Part shown: in pieces, positions 24,628 to 34,419 of the stretch
Layout: the number at the start of each line of letters is the position of its first letter
Position numbering within the stretch: position 1 is the first letter of the stretch
Assembly: GCA_027622195.1 (NCBI GenBank)
Contig: JAQBZO010000002.1
Span: 101,649-165,648 of the forward strand
Origin: Planctomycetota bacterium
GTDB lineage: Bacteria > Planctomycetota > Phycisphaerae > Phycisphaerales > SM1A02
Direction: 5' to 3'
Length of the DNA stretch: 64,000 nucleotides
Program-made: the position numbers and the translations under genes
The notes under the pieces: model-generated
Seen by the model: the letters and a program-made list of their open reading frames with translations, nothing else
Databases searched by the model: none
What the model was told of the DNA's origin: nothing

Positions 24628-27228
24628 TCAAGGGTACGCGAGTGTCGAGAGGTCAGCCAATTCACCAACGGTCCACGGCGTGACGCGCTGCGTGTGAGTG
24701 TTGCGAATGCTCTTCACCCACGTTGCATCCACCGCGCTGGCATCATTGCCCCACGATGACCGAAGGAACGACATCAACGCGGCGAGGTTCTCATCACCAT
24801 CGATTGGCGCAGGAGGCATGTGCGCGAGGTAGACATGTCCCCCGCGTTCCAATCGTCCCTCCAGTCCATGCAAGAGAATCAAAGCAAGGCGCTCTGGATC
24901 ACCAGTCACAAATGGAGAAGCGCGTAGGGGTGGATACACACCAGCCGTTCCCTCACCCGATGCGCCGTGACAACCAGAACAGTTCGCGTAGAGCATTCGT
25001 CCACGCGCCATCTGGGAGAGCGGCGCGGCGGCCGCGCGTTCGTACCCCGTGCGTCCGGGCCAGAGGAGACATCGGTCGACCAACAGTGCGGCGCGTGAGA
25101 AGTCATCGTTTCCGCGAATCGTGAGAAACCAAGTGGATGGTTGTGAAGCGATGCGAATGGACATCCTCGCCGAAGGCTTGATTTCTCGCGCTCTCAAGAC
25201 GACTGCGGTTCGCTCCATGAGTGTCCCAGCCAGCGCTGGATTGCGAAGTGGCATCGCAACCATCATCTCGAAAGCCGCCGCCGCAATATCCTCACGACCA
25301 GAAAGCAGCGCAGACTCAAGGAGATCTTCAATGAGAAGGATTGTTCCTTGTTCCAGTGTTTCCCTTGCCGCCAAGAGGTGAATGAGCGGCACTTGTTGAT
25401 TGTTCGACGCCTGAACGATGAGTGAGCGGAAAGAACGATCGAAGAGGTCCTCGGTGATGGCGTCGAACAGTTGTGTCCTCGACGCAGCGGTCTGTGAAGT
25501 GAGTGGGTCGTCGAGGAGTCCACTCAGCGCCGCCGCCGCATGGAGCCGAACCAGTCGATCTTCGTCGCGCGCGAGCGTCAGCAGCGTTGCTTCCGCAATG
25601 TTTCGCTCGATCGTGCCAGAACGGATTTGCCCATCAAGCACGAGTGCCGATGCTTCTCGCACGCGCGCATGCGCGTCACGTGAGGCGCGAAGGGTGTCTT
25701 CGGTCGTCAGGTTGCCGATCAGCGCAAGCGTCCACAGTGCCAGTCGCCGCACCTCGGGGCGATCCGATTCGCATGACTGTCGAAGTGCTGCCGCGATGGG
25801 GTTCGATGTTGATGGATCGGCGCGCTCCACAAGAAGTCGCTGCGCCATGTCTCGAATGGCGCCAGAGGGCGACGAGATCTGTTCCGCGAGATCAAGTGGT
25901 GTGGCTTTCGAGAGATCGCTCGCACTTCGAAGGGGACGAGCCTTGGGAACGACTCTCCAGATGCGGCCGCACTCATTGCCTTGGACGAGTTGGCGCGCCT
26001 CGACCTGTTGCCTCAAGAAGGTCGTCATGAAGAGTCGGTGTTGCAGAATCCCGCGCGACATGTCGATGACGTAGAGAGCGCCATCGGGTCCAGCCAACAG
26101 ATTCACTGGACGAAACCGCTCATCGACACTCGAGAGAAATGCGCGATCTCCATCAGCGGGCGTGCCGTGAAGCCCATCCTGATCCTCACTCACTTGGTAT
26201 CGCATGACGAGATTGGCAGCGGGTTCGCAGACGAACGCATCACCTTTCACATCAGCTCCGAGTACATCGTCGCGGTAGATCAGTGGACCACACCCTGCAG
26301 TGAACTCACGCAGTCGTCCGTCTTTGAGAATGTTGGGTTGATATCCGCGGTTTACACCTGGAGTGAGATGCGTGGGCCAAACACGCTGATCCGTCACGAC
26401 GCGCGATGCAACGGCGGGTATAGGAGGAGCCGTCACACTCTGCGCCGAAAAGGTTTTTGGCAACAGATCGCACAGGAGCGCATCTGAATTGAGTGAGTAA
26501 TACAGCCGGCCCCAATCGTCGTGTGTCAGTCCCCACTGTCCATGCAATGGAGTGCGCTCGAGCCCAACAACACTGCTGTTCGCACTCAGCCGCATTCGTG
26601 CACCATGCTGTGAGAAGGCCCACGTTCCATCACTCTGCCACAACAAGCCATTGCCTGCATGTTCTGGACTTGCGATCCCCTCAAAACCAGCAGCAAGAAC
26701 ACGAGTGTGATCAGCACGACCATCGTTGTTGGTGTCTCTCGCGAAAATGAGATTCGGAGGCTCAATCACAAGGAGCCCATCATTCCAGAGCGCCAGCGCT
26801 CTCGGAAGGACAAGGTGATCAAGAAAGACAGTTGCCTTGTCCATTCGCCCATCACCGTCATGGTCGCGAAGGACAACCACACGACCACTCGGTTCGAGTT
26901 CGCGGCTGCCTGCTGGATCCGTCATGAATCCCGGCATTTCGAGGACCCACATCGCTCCATCGGGTGCGAACACTGCAGCAATGGGCGCATGGATGAGAGG
27001 CTCCGATGCAACGAGTTCGACTCGATACCCATCTGCAACATGCAAACATGCGAGCGATTCGGCCGGGCTCAGCACAGGCGAGTCATGAGTCATCCACTCG
27101 TGTGGAATCGATGGTTGCACCTCACCGGCCCGATCGCCCGATTGAGCCAATGCATCGCGCGTCCCTGCTCCATTGAAGAGAACAGCGCAAATTATCCATA
27201 CTACGAATTGCTGCCGCTCCAATCGCAT
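24628..27228 (-). CDS. PVC-type haem-binding cytochrome c / dehydrogenase-like protein
   Basis: 866 residues with a signal peptide (about 1-29). Residues about 45-430 look like a soluble glucose-dehydrogenase-like beta-propeller (GYRVELVASEPLIHAPIAAV, GPDGALYVIDMSRGILQHR), with calcium-loop-like segments such as DHDGDGRMDK. Helical HEAT-like repeats follow (about 465-640), and a C-terminal cytochrome c domain carries the haem site CSGCH near 770. This architecture is typical of large exported planctomycete proteins, often linked to carbohydrate oxidation. It acts outside the cytoplasm and presumably passes electrons to another cytochrome. The substrate is unknown. Confidence 0.88.
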   Translation of the reverse strand: MRLERQQFVVWIICAVLFNGAGTRDALAQSGDRAGEVQPSIPHEWMTHDSPVLSPAESLACLHVADGYRVELVASEPLIHAPIAAVFAPDGAMWVLEMPGFMTDPAGSRELEPSGRVVVLRDHDGDGRMDKATVFLDHLVLPRALALWNDGLLVIEPPNLIFARDTNNDGRADHTRVLAAGFEGIASPEHAGNGLLWQSDGTWAFSQHGARMRLSANSSVVGLERTPLHGQWGLTHDDWGRLYYSLNSDALLCDLLPKTFSAQSVTAPPIPAVASRVVTDQRVWPTHLTPGVNRGYQPNILKDGRLREFTAGCGPLIYRDDVLGADVKGDAFVCEPAANLVMRYQVSEDQDGLHGTPADGDRAFLSSVDERFRPVNLLAGPDGALYVIDMSRGILQHRLFMTTFLRQQVEARQLVQGNECGRIWRVVPKARPLRSASDLSKATPLDLAEQISSPSGAIRDMAQRLLVERADPSTSNPIAAALRQSCESDRPEVRRLALWTLALIGNLTTEDTLRASRDAHARVREASALVLDGQIRSGTIERNIAEATLLTLARDEDRLVRLHAAAALSGLLDDPLTSQTAASRTQLFDAITEDLFDRSFRSLIVQASNNQQVPLIHLLAARETLEQGTILLIEDLLESALLSGREDIAAAAFEMMVAMPLRNPALAGTLMERTAVVLRAREIKPSARMSIRIASQPSTWFLTIRGNDDFSRAALLVDRCLLWPGRTGYERAAAAPLSQMARGRMLYANCSGCHGASGEGTAGVYPPLRASPFVTGDPERLALILLHGLEGRLERGGHVYLAHMPPAPIDGDENLAALMSFLRSSWGNDASAVDATWVKSIRNTHTQRVTPWTVGELADLSTLAYP

Positions 27229-27269
27229 GACTGTTGAGTGTAAGAGGTCAGACGGGTACGCTCATCGTC

Positions 27270-29300
27270 ATGAACACTCGTGTGTATGTTCTTCTCGCGT
27301 GGTGTTGCGTCACCGTTGCTGCGGCGCAGCAAGGAACCAACACCACCACTCCGCCTCCACCCAATGCCGCGGACCACTACGCGCGCGCCTCGGCGATGGC
27401 TGCCAAGGACGGAACGGGGTTACTCTCGGAAGAAGACTGGTACGCGGTGTACGACTTCGGCATGTCCGGCGCAGCGCAGCGAACGGATCCCGCCCTGCGC
27501 ATCCGTGTGCAACGTGCCCTCGACCGCGCTGCACCGATTCTTGCCGCCATCAATGACGCGGCAGCAATCCCCTCTTGCAATTGGAACCTTGACCTCACGC
27601 TTGGATTTGGACTTCCACTTCCACACCTCTCGCAACAACGCGAACTCGCACGATTGCTCAACGCGCAATATGCCGCCGCGCTGGACGATGGCGATGTTGC
27701 GAGCGCATGCACATCAAATGGTCTTCTCAGAGGGATGATGGCGCACACGGGATCCGATGGAGTGACCATCTCATCTCTCGTGGGGAGCGCCATGGGCACC
27801 ATGTGCGTGCGCCAAGTTGACGGGATGATTGAGTCTGGACTGTTGACTCCAGAGCAGGCTGCAACATTGAGTGGCGCGTACACACCCATCTCGTTGGGTG
27901 ATCCACTGGGATTCATTGAGGCGGCAAAGAGCGAGGCGCTCATGCTTGAAGTGCACTTGAAGGACACAAGCGCGATCCCCATCCTCGTTGCGTCGAACGA
28001 AGATCGGGCAAAGATCGCAGCACTTCTTGAAGAGGAACAAGCCACCGCCGATCTTGAGCAGTTGAGGAAGTGGCACGGAGACTTTTCGAAGGCGATGGAG
28101 AGCGACGATCGAGCAACGGCTATGGCGCTTGTCGAAGTCATCGACGCAGAAGTGCTCGAATCCAACAACACCATCGCCCAGACGCTATTCCCTTCCATCA
28201 CAAGAATTGCGTTGACTCGGTTCGATGTGCAGGAACAATTCGCAGCACGAGCCGCCATACTCACGCAAATCGCACAGGGCGAAACAACCAGTGCATCACT
28301 CGCCAATGCTGCATACTGGTACGCGCGAGCGGGGGCCGCGACATCGGCACTTGATCCGATGATTCAATCCATTGCAACGATGATCCTCGCTGCGCCAGAT
28401 GCGGCGACGACCAAACAACGCCAATTGGTGCGCGATGTCTATGAGCGGCGTCGATCCATCATTGATGAATCGCTTTCGAGAGCGAGCCAGTGCGGGAAGT
28501 GTGATTACCAAGTCAGACCAGGAAATCTCGATGCCCCATCCATGGCGGCGGTGAGAGGAGCGCTGCGCTTCATGATGGTGGACGCGCTCGCTGCATGTGC
28601 TGCGGAATCACCGACACTCTCGAAGACACAGCGTTCGGCGCTCATGACCTCGGCGCTCGTGCGGTCGATTCGTGGTTGGCGCCACATTGTTTCGGATTCT
28701 CTGGTCACCCACGCACTCGTTGCATCCACTCTTCAAGATGACATTGCATCGACACTGACGACAGCACTCGCCGCATCGGTATTGACCACCGAAGACCTCG
28801 CACTCCTTCGTGTTGAGTTCGAGATGATTGCGGCGAGTAATCCATTCGGGTTCGAGGCATCGCGAGAGGCCGAGGCACGCAACTTCTTCGACATCAAGAT
28901 GCCGTCACAAGCTGATCCAGCCATCAAAGAGGCGCGGCTTGCGGCAGCACGCACACTTTCGCTGAACGAGTTGTACTTCCTTCGTGCGGCGTGGTCACCA
29001 GAGTTGGCGGATGCGCCACAAGGCGAAGACCTCGTTCGCTGGGACGATCTCGTGCCGAGCGGATCAATCGCGAGTGTCATCGCGGTACGAGACTGTATCG
29101 AATCGACTCCACTCAACGCCGATACCGCCGAAGCTATTCGCGCCGTGCCTGCACTGGGTTCATGCGAGAGAGTGACGGTGATCGATTGCGACGGGGCAAG
29201 AGACCGAGCGATGGTGCGGTTTTCTGCACTCACCGAGTTGATCGAACGAGCGGTGGCGACTGTTCATCCACCCACTGAGCCGCCATCGATTACCGAATGA
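27270..29300 (+). CDS. Exported helical protein of unknown function
   Basis: 676 residues from ATG 27270, which gives a signal peptide (RVYVLLAWCCVTVAAAQQG) and a threonine/proline linker. The mature part is almost all alpha-helical and alanine-rich, with no clear catalytic motif. Two cysteine pairs (CGKCDYQ and the lone cysteines near 570-640) could form disulfides. It is divergent from the cytochrome gene (41 bases between starts) and convergent with the signal peptidase gene, overlapping it by 11 bases. I do not recognise a family. Confidence 0.72.
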   Translation: MNTRVYVLLAWCCVTVAAAQQGTNTTTPPPPNAADHYARASAMAAKDGTGLLSEEDWYAVYDFGMSGAAQRTDPALRIRVQRALDRAAPILAAINDAAAIPSCNWNLDLTLGFGLPLPHLSQQRELARLLNAQYAAALDDGDVASACTSNGLLRGMMAHTGSDGVTISSLVGSAMGTMCVRQVDGMIESGLLTPEQAATLSGAYTPISLGDPLGFIEAAKSEALMLEVHLKDTSAIPILVASNEDRAKIAALLEEEQATADLEQLRKWHGDFSKAMESDDRATAMALVEVIDAEVLESNNTIAQTLFPSITRIALTRFDVQEQFAARAAILTQIAQGETTSASLANAAYWYARAGAATSALDPMIQSIATMILAAPDAATTKQRQLVRDVYERRRSIIDESLSRASQCGKCDYQVRPGNLDAPSMAAVRGALRFMMVDALAACAAESPTLSKTQRSALMTSALVRSIRGWRHIVSDSLVTHALVASTLQDDIASTLTTALAASVLTTEDLALLRVEFEMIAASNPFGFEASREAEARNFFDIKMPSQADPAIKEARLAAARTLSLNELYFLRAAWSPELADAPQGEDLVRWDDLVPSGSIASVIAVRDCIESTPLNADTAEAIRAVPALGSCERVTVIDCDGARDRAMVRFSALTELIERAVATVHPPTEPPSITE

Positions 29301-30921
29301 AGCGCAGCCGCCCGAAATCGGGAATGATTTTTCGTCCGCCCGCTTCGAGAGGCAAGAGCGATGGAAAGTAAACGCTGAACGCGCGACCAATCAGCATCTC
29401 GGTGGGCACGCGAAACGGCTCGTTGTAATCCAGTTGATGCGCGACGAGAGGATGAGGCATCCCCCAGAGTCGAGAGTCGCGGCTTGCAGCTGAGTTGTCA
29501 CCAAACATCACATGGTCGCGAGGGCCAAGAATGGGAGGATTGAGAATGTCAACGCCGAATCCGAGTCCCTCGACCGCAACGATTCCAGGCAAACGATTCT
29601 GTTGCTGCGCGTCGAGTCGGGCAGGGCGGTAGTAGAGATCACGTGAGACCTCGACACGGCGAAGAGAGACATCTCCCGCAAAAGTCCACGATATTTCAGC
29701 GCGACTGGGCAATTGAGCTCCAGGTTCGCGCATGTAATCGTCGATCTGAAAGTCCGGGATGGCCGCCTGCAATCGAGCTTGCGGTGACGCATACTCGTAG
29801 TCGAGGCGGACCGTTTCATCTCCATTGATGAAGACACGCATGGACTGATCGACATGCCACAACTCGACATGTCGCTTGGCATTGGATCCACTGGGCATCG
29901 GACCACTCGCCGATGAGATGATCGCGCCGTCGGCAGCGCGCATCGTCACAATGGTCTGCTTTGTATTGACGGCGAACTCAAACACACGAGCGCGAGCGCG
30001 CAGCGTCAGCGTGGTATCGAGTGCCTCTTCCCCCATGGCAATCTCTGCGGCAATGCGAAGGTCTGCCATTGGGAAACGCGTGGATCCCGGTCGGTAGATG
30101 TTGTAGGCGTTCCAATCATCGAGAGGCAAAATGGTGTGCGACCACGAGAGTGAACCTGCGCCAGTGTGCGACCAAACGCGCTCGCCTCGCATGTCCCATC
30201 CAGCGCCCGTGAAAGGTGCGCCGTGCCAAGCGCGCTTGGTTGATGCTTCCATCCCCTCGATATCTACTGGTTGGAAATCTGAGTTGTACACCGACTCCCA
30301 AGCGCCGCGCTGAGCGAGTTCACCCTTGCGCGTCACCTTCAGTTCGGTCACAGCACCATTCACAGGACCGGTGAACACATCTCCATCGGCAATGCAGAAA
30401 CGTTCATTCGGCAATCCAACGATGCGCTTCACATAGTAAGCAGCATCTCCCACAGGATCGGTTGGATTCTTGAAAACGACAGCGTCGTACCGTTCAGGAG
30501 CATGGAATGGCCAGAGATATTTGAGGACAAGAATGCGGTCGCCGAGGCGAGCATCCGAAGCGAGTGTGATGTTTTTTTCAGCACGCACCGGAAGCTGCTG
30601 ACTCAGCATCGGATCAAAGATCGGTTGGTCGAAATCTTTTCCGCGCGACTGAATCGTCCGCTGGGCATTCCATAGGATCGGCTGCGCGTCGACAGGGTAA
30701 TCGAATCCAGTTTGATCGCTGCGAATGCGAATGTTTTCTCCGAGCAGCGTGGGCGCCATCGAACCGGTGGGGATCACGAATCCCTCAAGCACGAATCCGC
30801 GAAAAACCATCGCGAGAGAGAACGACACGAGCAACACAGCGATCGTGTCGAGTGTTCCGCCGCGGTGATGATCTGCTTTTCCTGATCCAGAGTTCGACAT
30901 CGTTGCCATCGTATCCGTCAT
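29290..30921 (-). CDS. lepB: Signal peptidase I with a large inserted beta domain
   Basis: 543 residues, about twice the usual bacterial length. One membrane helix (about 25-45) is followed by the catalytic serine in IPTGSMAP (Ser54) and the general-base lysine in YYVKRIVGLPN (Lys165); the C-terminal box GDNSAASRDSR is at 474-484. Between about 225 and 440 is an extra region with a concanavalin-like pattern (VELWHVDQSMRVFINGDE), inserted in the catalytic domain. The enzyme removes signal peptides from exported proteins at the outer face of the inner membrane. The start overlaps the preceding PSP1 gene stop by 4 bases, so both are co-transcribed. Confidence 0.92.
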   Translation of the reverse strand: MTDTMATMSNSGSGKADHHRGGTLDTIAVLLVSFSLAMVFRGFVLEGFVIPTGSMAPTLLGENIRIRSDQTGFDYPVDAQPILWNAQRTIQSRGKDFDQPIFDPMLSQQLPVRAEKNITLASDARLGDRILVLKYLWPFHAPERYDAVVFKNPTDPVGDAAYYVKRIVGLPNERFCIADGDVFTGPVNGAVTELKVTRKGELAQRGAWESVYNSDFQPVDIEGMEASTKRAWHGAPFTGAGWDMRGERVWSHTGAGSLSWSHTILPLDDWNAYNIYRPGSTRFPMADLRIAAEIAMGEEALDTTLTLRARARVFEFAVNTKQTIVTMRAADGAIISSASGPMPSGSNAKRHVELWHVDQSMRVFINGDETVRLDYEYASPQARLQAAIPDFQIDDYMREPGAQLPSRAEISWTFAGDVSLRRVEVSRDLYYRPARLDAQQQNRLPGIVAVEGLGFGVDILNPPILGPRDHVMFGDNSAASRDSRLWGMPHPLVAHQLDYNEPFRVPTEMLIGRAFSVYFPSLLPLEAGGRKIIPDFGRLRFIR

Positions 30922-31943
30922 CCACCACTGGGCGCGGTGAGATCTTCGACAGCGATTGCGATCTCTTTCTCAGATTGATCGAGGCGCACCAAGACGAGTT
31001 GCACCATGACCTTTGAATCGATGACGACGCCCGATCCCTCAGGAGTGCCCACCCGACTTCCGCGCTTCGGAAGCCGAGCTATCAAGTCGGCATACGAATT
31101 CTCTTCGTAGCGCAAACAGCACATCAGTCGCCCACATCGTCCCGAAATCTTGAGAGGATCCATCGTCGCCTTTTGGTGGCGCGCCAGCTTCATCGAGACT
31201 GGTTTGAGGACCTTGAGAAAGTTCTTGCAACAGCAATACTGTCCACACTTTTCGTAGTCGGCGGTGAGGCGTGCTTCATCTCGAGGTCCAGCAGATTGCA
31301 AGTCGACCTGCATTCCAAGGAGTGCAACCATCGCCCGCTGCAGAGGCGTTGGGTCAATTGGAGGTGGAGGCGACGTGTCCTTCCCATTCGTCTGCGTTGG
31401 GTTCGGTGGTTGCACCTGACTCATGTCGACGGTGTAGTGCACAATCGCACGCTCACCACCAAAGAGCAATTCGACTTCGATGAGTTTGAATGGGAGTCCC
31501 GTCCCTGCTGCCGCGGTGCGAGATTCATGCAGCAACGATCCCGCGCGCGCTTGAGTCGATGACCAGCGCGTCATGTCGTCGACTGTTGCAACGCGTTCAA
31601 CACGCCCGTTTGTGGTGAACGGATACGCAGTCCCGCCAGACGCATCGATGTACGACAGAATCTCCTTGCGGCTAATGTTCTTTCCACATCCACCGTTGTC
31701 GCATGTGGTGGTCAGCATCTCAGCGATTTCCGTACCGCGATCAGTGAGAATGACGAGCTTCGTTCCGCATCCAGGACGCACATCGCCTCCGTAGGGCAAC
31801 TCAGCGATGCGATTGGTCCTTCCATATCGAACAACAAGTGTCTTTGGAACGCGACGAAGAAGAGCCTGATCGCTTTCTGACAACCCAGCTCGAAAGGAGG
31901 CATCTGCATCGCGCTCAAAGATGGGAAGGGGAAGGATGCTCAA
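30918..31943 (-). CDS. PSP1 / RicT-like cysteine-rich regulatory protein
   Basis: 341 residues. The PSP1 core includes ADYEKCGQYCCCKNFL and ISGRCGRLMCCLRYEE, the cysteine clusters of the RicT/YaaT family, plus an earlier CDNGGCGK motif. In Bacillus, RicT with RicA and RicF binds iron-sulfur clusters and promotes maturation of RNase Y substrates; whether that applies here is unknown. A proline-rich insert (about 180-200) precedes the core. It is cytoplasmic, leads a two-gene unit with lepB, and is divergent from der with about 56 bases between starts. Confidence 0.85.
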   Translation of the reverse strand: MSILPLPIFERDADASFRAGLSESDQALLRRVPKTLVVRYGRTNRIAELPYGGDVRPGCGTKLVILTDRGTEIAEMLTTTCDNGGCGKNISRKEILSYIDASGGTAYPFTTNGRVERVATVDDMTRWSSTQARAGSLLHESRTAAAGTGLPFKLIEVELLFGGERAIVHYTVDMSQVQPPNPTQTNGKDTSPPPPIDPTPLQRAMVALLGMQVDLQSAGPRDEARLTADYEKCGQYCCCKNFLKVLKPVSMKLARHQKATMDPLKISGRCGRLMCCLRYEENSYADLIARLPKRGSRVGTPEGSGVVIDSKVMVQLVLVRLDQSEKEIAIAVEDLTAPSGG

Positions 31944-31999
31944 GCCTCTATTTATAGACGCTCGGAGCTTCCTTTGTGTCCAGTAGACTTGCCCGATTC

Positions 32000-33481
32000 A
32001 TGCTTCCAATGATCGCCATCATCGGACGCCCCAATGTGGGGAAGTCCAGCCTGTTCAACCGCATCGCTCGGCGGCGGATTTCCATCGTTGATCCGACTCC
32101 AGGAGTCACCCGCGACCAGCTTTCGGTCTCGATCGAGCTGCAACCACCCGAGGAACTCGAGGGTTCGGCCGATGTCCGCTGGGTTGAACTGTGCGACACC
32201 GCTGGATTCGGCGTCTATTCCGCCGAAGGCAAACAGTTTGACGACGCCGGGGAAGACCTCTCGAAGTTGACGCCACGCGTCGAAGAACAGATTCGTCGCG
32301 CTGCACACGATGCAACGATCATTCTGTTCGTGATCGATGCTCAGCATGGAGTCACAGGTCTCGACCGACAGATCGGTCAGTTGCTTCGCGCGAGCGGCTA
32401 CTCAGCCAAGGTCATTCTGGTCGCCAACAAGGTCGATAGTGAAAGTTGGGAGGCGCACGCCTACGACGCTACATCGATGGGTTTTGGAAACGCCGCGTGC
32501 GTGAGCGCCATGAATGGTGGGGGACTCCGACAACTTGCCGCACGGCTCTGGACCATCGTTGGCGAGTCATCTGCGAAAGAACCATCGAGCGAAATGAAAC
32601 TCGCCATCGTCGGTCGTCGCAACGCAGGGAAGAGCAGTCTGGTCAATGCACTCGCTGGACAGGATCGTGTGATCGTCAGTGAAATCGCTGGCACGACGCG
32701 CGATAGCGTCGACGTTCGCTTCGAGGCGAACGGACGCTCCTTCCTCGCCATCGACACGGCCGGAGTACGGAAGCAACGATCGTTTGCCGACGACATTGAG
32801 TTTTATGCGAGCACGCGCACCGAAGATGCCATTCGCCGCGCCGATGTGTGCCTGCTCTTGTTGGATGCAACCGAGAAAATTTCACAAGTCGAGAAGAAAC
32901 TCTCTGGAATGCTGGTCGAATTGCACAAGCCAGTCATTCTCGTCGTCAACAAGTGGGATCTCGTGGATCGGAAACTCAAGCTCGACGATTACTCTGACTA
33001 TCTCACGCAAGAGTTTCCACATCTTGACTTCGCACCCATCGTGACGGTGAGCGCCGTGAAGGGCGAAGGACTTGAGCAACTCGTGACCATGGCGTTCAAC
33101 CTGTTCACGCAAGCGAGTCATCGTGAAGGCACAGGCCGACTCAACGCCGTGATGCAGGAGATTCTCAAGAAGCGCGGTCCATCCAGCGCGCTCGGCACCA
33201 TCGCCAAGATTTTCTATGTCACCCAAATCGCAACCAAGCCGCCCACCATCGCGGTCGTGGTCAACAAGCCGAAACTCTTCACCGCGGTGTACCAGCGCTA
33301 CATCATCAATCGACTGCGTGAAGAACTCGCGTTCAGCGAAGTACCGATTTCACTCGTGATCTCAGAACGCAAGCGACGCGAATCGCCAGGGGATCGCCCC
33401 GTTGGAAAGGCGAGTAAGGCAGCGAGTGTGGAGTCCAATCTCGTTACCGAGTCGGATGAACCAGCCGCATTTGAGGAATAG
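32000..33481 (+). CDS. der: Ribosome biogenesis GTPase Der
   Basis: 493 residues from ATG 32000; the upstream ATG at 31976 adds eight poorly conserved residues. Two GTPase domains are present: the first with GRPNVGKSS, DTAGFG and NKVD, the second with GRRNAGKSS, DTAGVR and NKWD. All GTP-binding motifs are intact. A KH-like domain follows (about 375-460), then a short charged tail. Der (EngA) acts in maturation of the 50S ribosomal subunit in the cytoplasm. It is convergent with the gene at 33487, only 5 bases apart. Confidence 0.96.
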   Translation: MLPMIAIIGRPNVGKSSLFNRIARRRISIVDPTPGVTRDQLSVSIELQPPEELEGSADVRWVELCDTAGFGVYSAEGKQFDDAGEDLSKLTPRVEEQIRRAAHDATIILFVIDAQHGVTGLDRQIGQLLRASGYSAKVILVANKVDSESWEAHAYDATSMGFGNAACVSAMNGGGLRQLAARLWTIVGESSAKEPSSEMKLAIVGRRNAGKSSLVNALAGQDRVIVSEIAGTTRDSVDVRFEANGRSFLAIDTAGVRKQRSFADDIEFYASTRTEDAIRRADVCLLLLDATEKISQVEKKLSGMLVELHKPVILVVNKWDLVDRKLKLDDYSDYLTQEFPHLDFAPIVTVSAVKGEGLEQLVTMAFNLFTQASHREGTGRLNAVMQEILKKRGPSSALGTIAKIFYVTQIATKPPTIAVVVNKPKLFTAVYQRYIINRLREELAFSEVPISLVISERKRRESPGDRPVGKASKAASVESNLVTESDEPAAFEE

Positions 33482-33486
33482 AACAG

Positions 33487-34419
33487 TTACGGTTGCGCCT
33501 TGGCTGGCACATCCACCGCGGGGATACTTCGAATTGTCGTGACTGAGTTTGAAGAGACCGTCATATCGAGCGCAGGTTGTCCGCCGCGCGCCGATTGTTG
33601 AGTCTCTCGCGGAGCGACCACCTGTCGGACGACGCCGTCAACGAATGCTGGATTGGCCAGGTCGATTTTCAATTCACCTGATTGAGGAGTCGCAACCGGT
33701 TCTCCATGACCATTCGCGGAGGGAAAAGTAATCGTTCTCTCAAAACGAAGCGCAAGGTGTGTGCCATCGCGCGCCACCAAAACCCAGTGGGTGACACTCG
33801 TTCCTGTGACACCGCCGAGCGTGCGTGTTTCCTCTTGAGTCCACTGTGCACCAACGCCGATCGCCTCGGCTGGTAGTGCAGCGCGAGTGTCGAGAAGGAT
33901 CGTCTGAAAATTGCTGAGTCGCGACTGCGCGCGCACCACATCCGACTGCGGCGCACCCGCTTTCAGTTGAGTGGTGGATGACCCAACACCGGTCGCTGAA
34001 AGTGGAAGCGCGATGGTCGATCCCATCAAGAGTCGATCGACTGCCAAAGTCGATGCCGTGGTATCCACCATTTTCGGTGGAGCGGATTGTTGTGGAGTCA
34101 ACGCACTACTCGCAATCGACTCGATCGCCACGGAAAAATGTGATGGTTCTTTCCCGGCTGCGATGGTCGTCGCCGCGACGCGCAACGTGCACTCCACATT
34201 GTTCTGCGTGTCCATCGCCACGGGCACCGCGCCGGGTGGACGAATCTCGCGGCGCGTCGACACCTCTTTCGTGATCTTCCATTCAAGCGCGTGTGGAATC
34301 TGTGCTGTGAACGACGCGATCGCGCGAGGCTCAGCGCCAGCATTCGTCACGGTGAGGCCATCCGCCAACGCAGTGCTCGCACAAAGAAACAAGGCACAGA
34401 ATTGAGAAAGAGGACTCAT
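33487..34419 (-). CDS. Exported protein of unknown function
   Basis: 310 residues. A signal peptide (about 1-19, FCALFLCASTALA) is followed by a beta-rich domain. Notable segments are EWKITKEVSTRREIRP, ALPAEAIGVGAQWTQEETR and LALRFERTITF, which together resemble planctomycete exported proteins that describe a two-part beta fold, but I cannot name a family with confidence. It overlaps gpmI at its start by 4 bases, so it is translated with it. No enzyme motif is visible. Confidence 0.68.
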   Translation of the reverse strand: MSPLSQFCALFLCASTALADGLTVTNAGAEPRAIASFTAQIPHALEWKITKEVSTRREIRPPGAVPVAMDTQNNVECTLRVAATTIAAGKEPSHFSVAIESIASSALTPQQSAPPKMVDTTASTLAVDRLLMGSTIALPLSATGVGSSTTQLKAGAPQSDVVRAQSRLSNFQTILLDTRAALPAEAIGVGAQWTQEETRTLGGVTGTSVTHWVLVARDGTHLALRFERTITFPSANGHGEPVATPQSGELKIDLANPAFVDGVVRQVVAPRETQQSARGGQPALDMTVSSNSVTTIRSIPAVDVPAKAQP

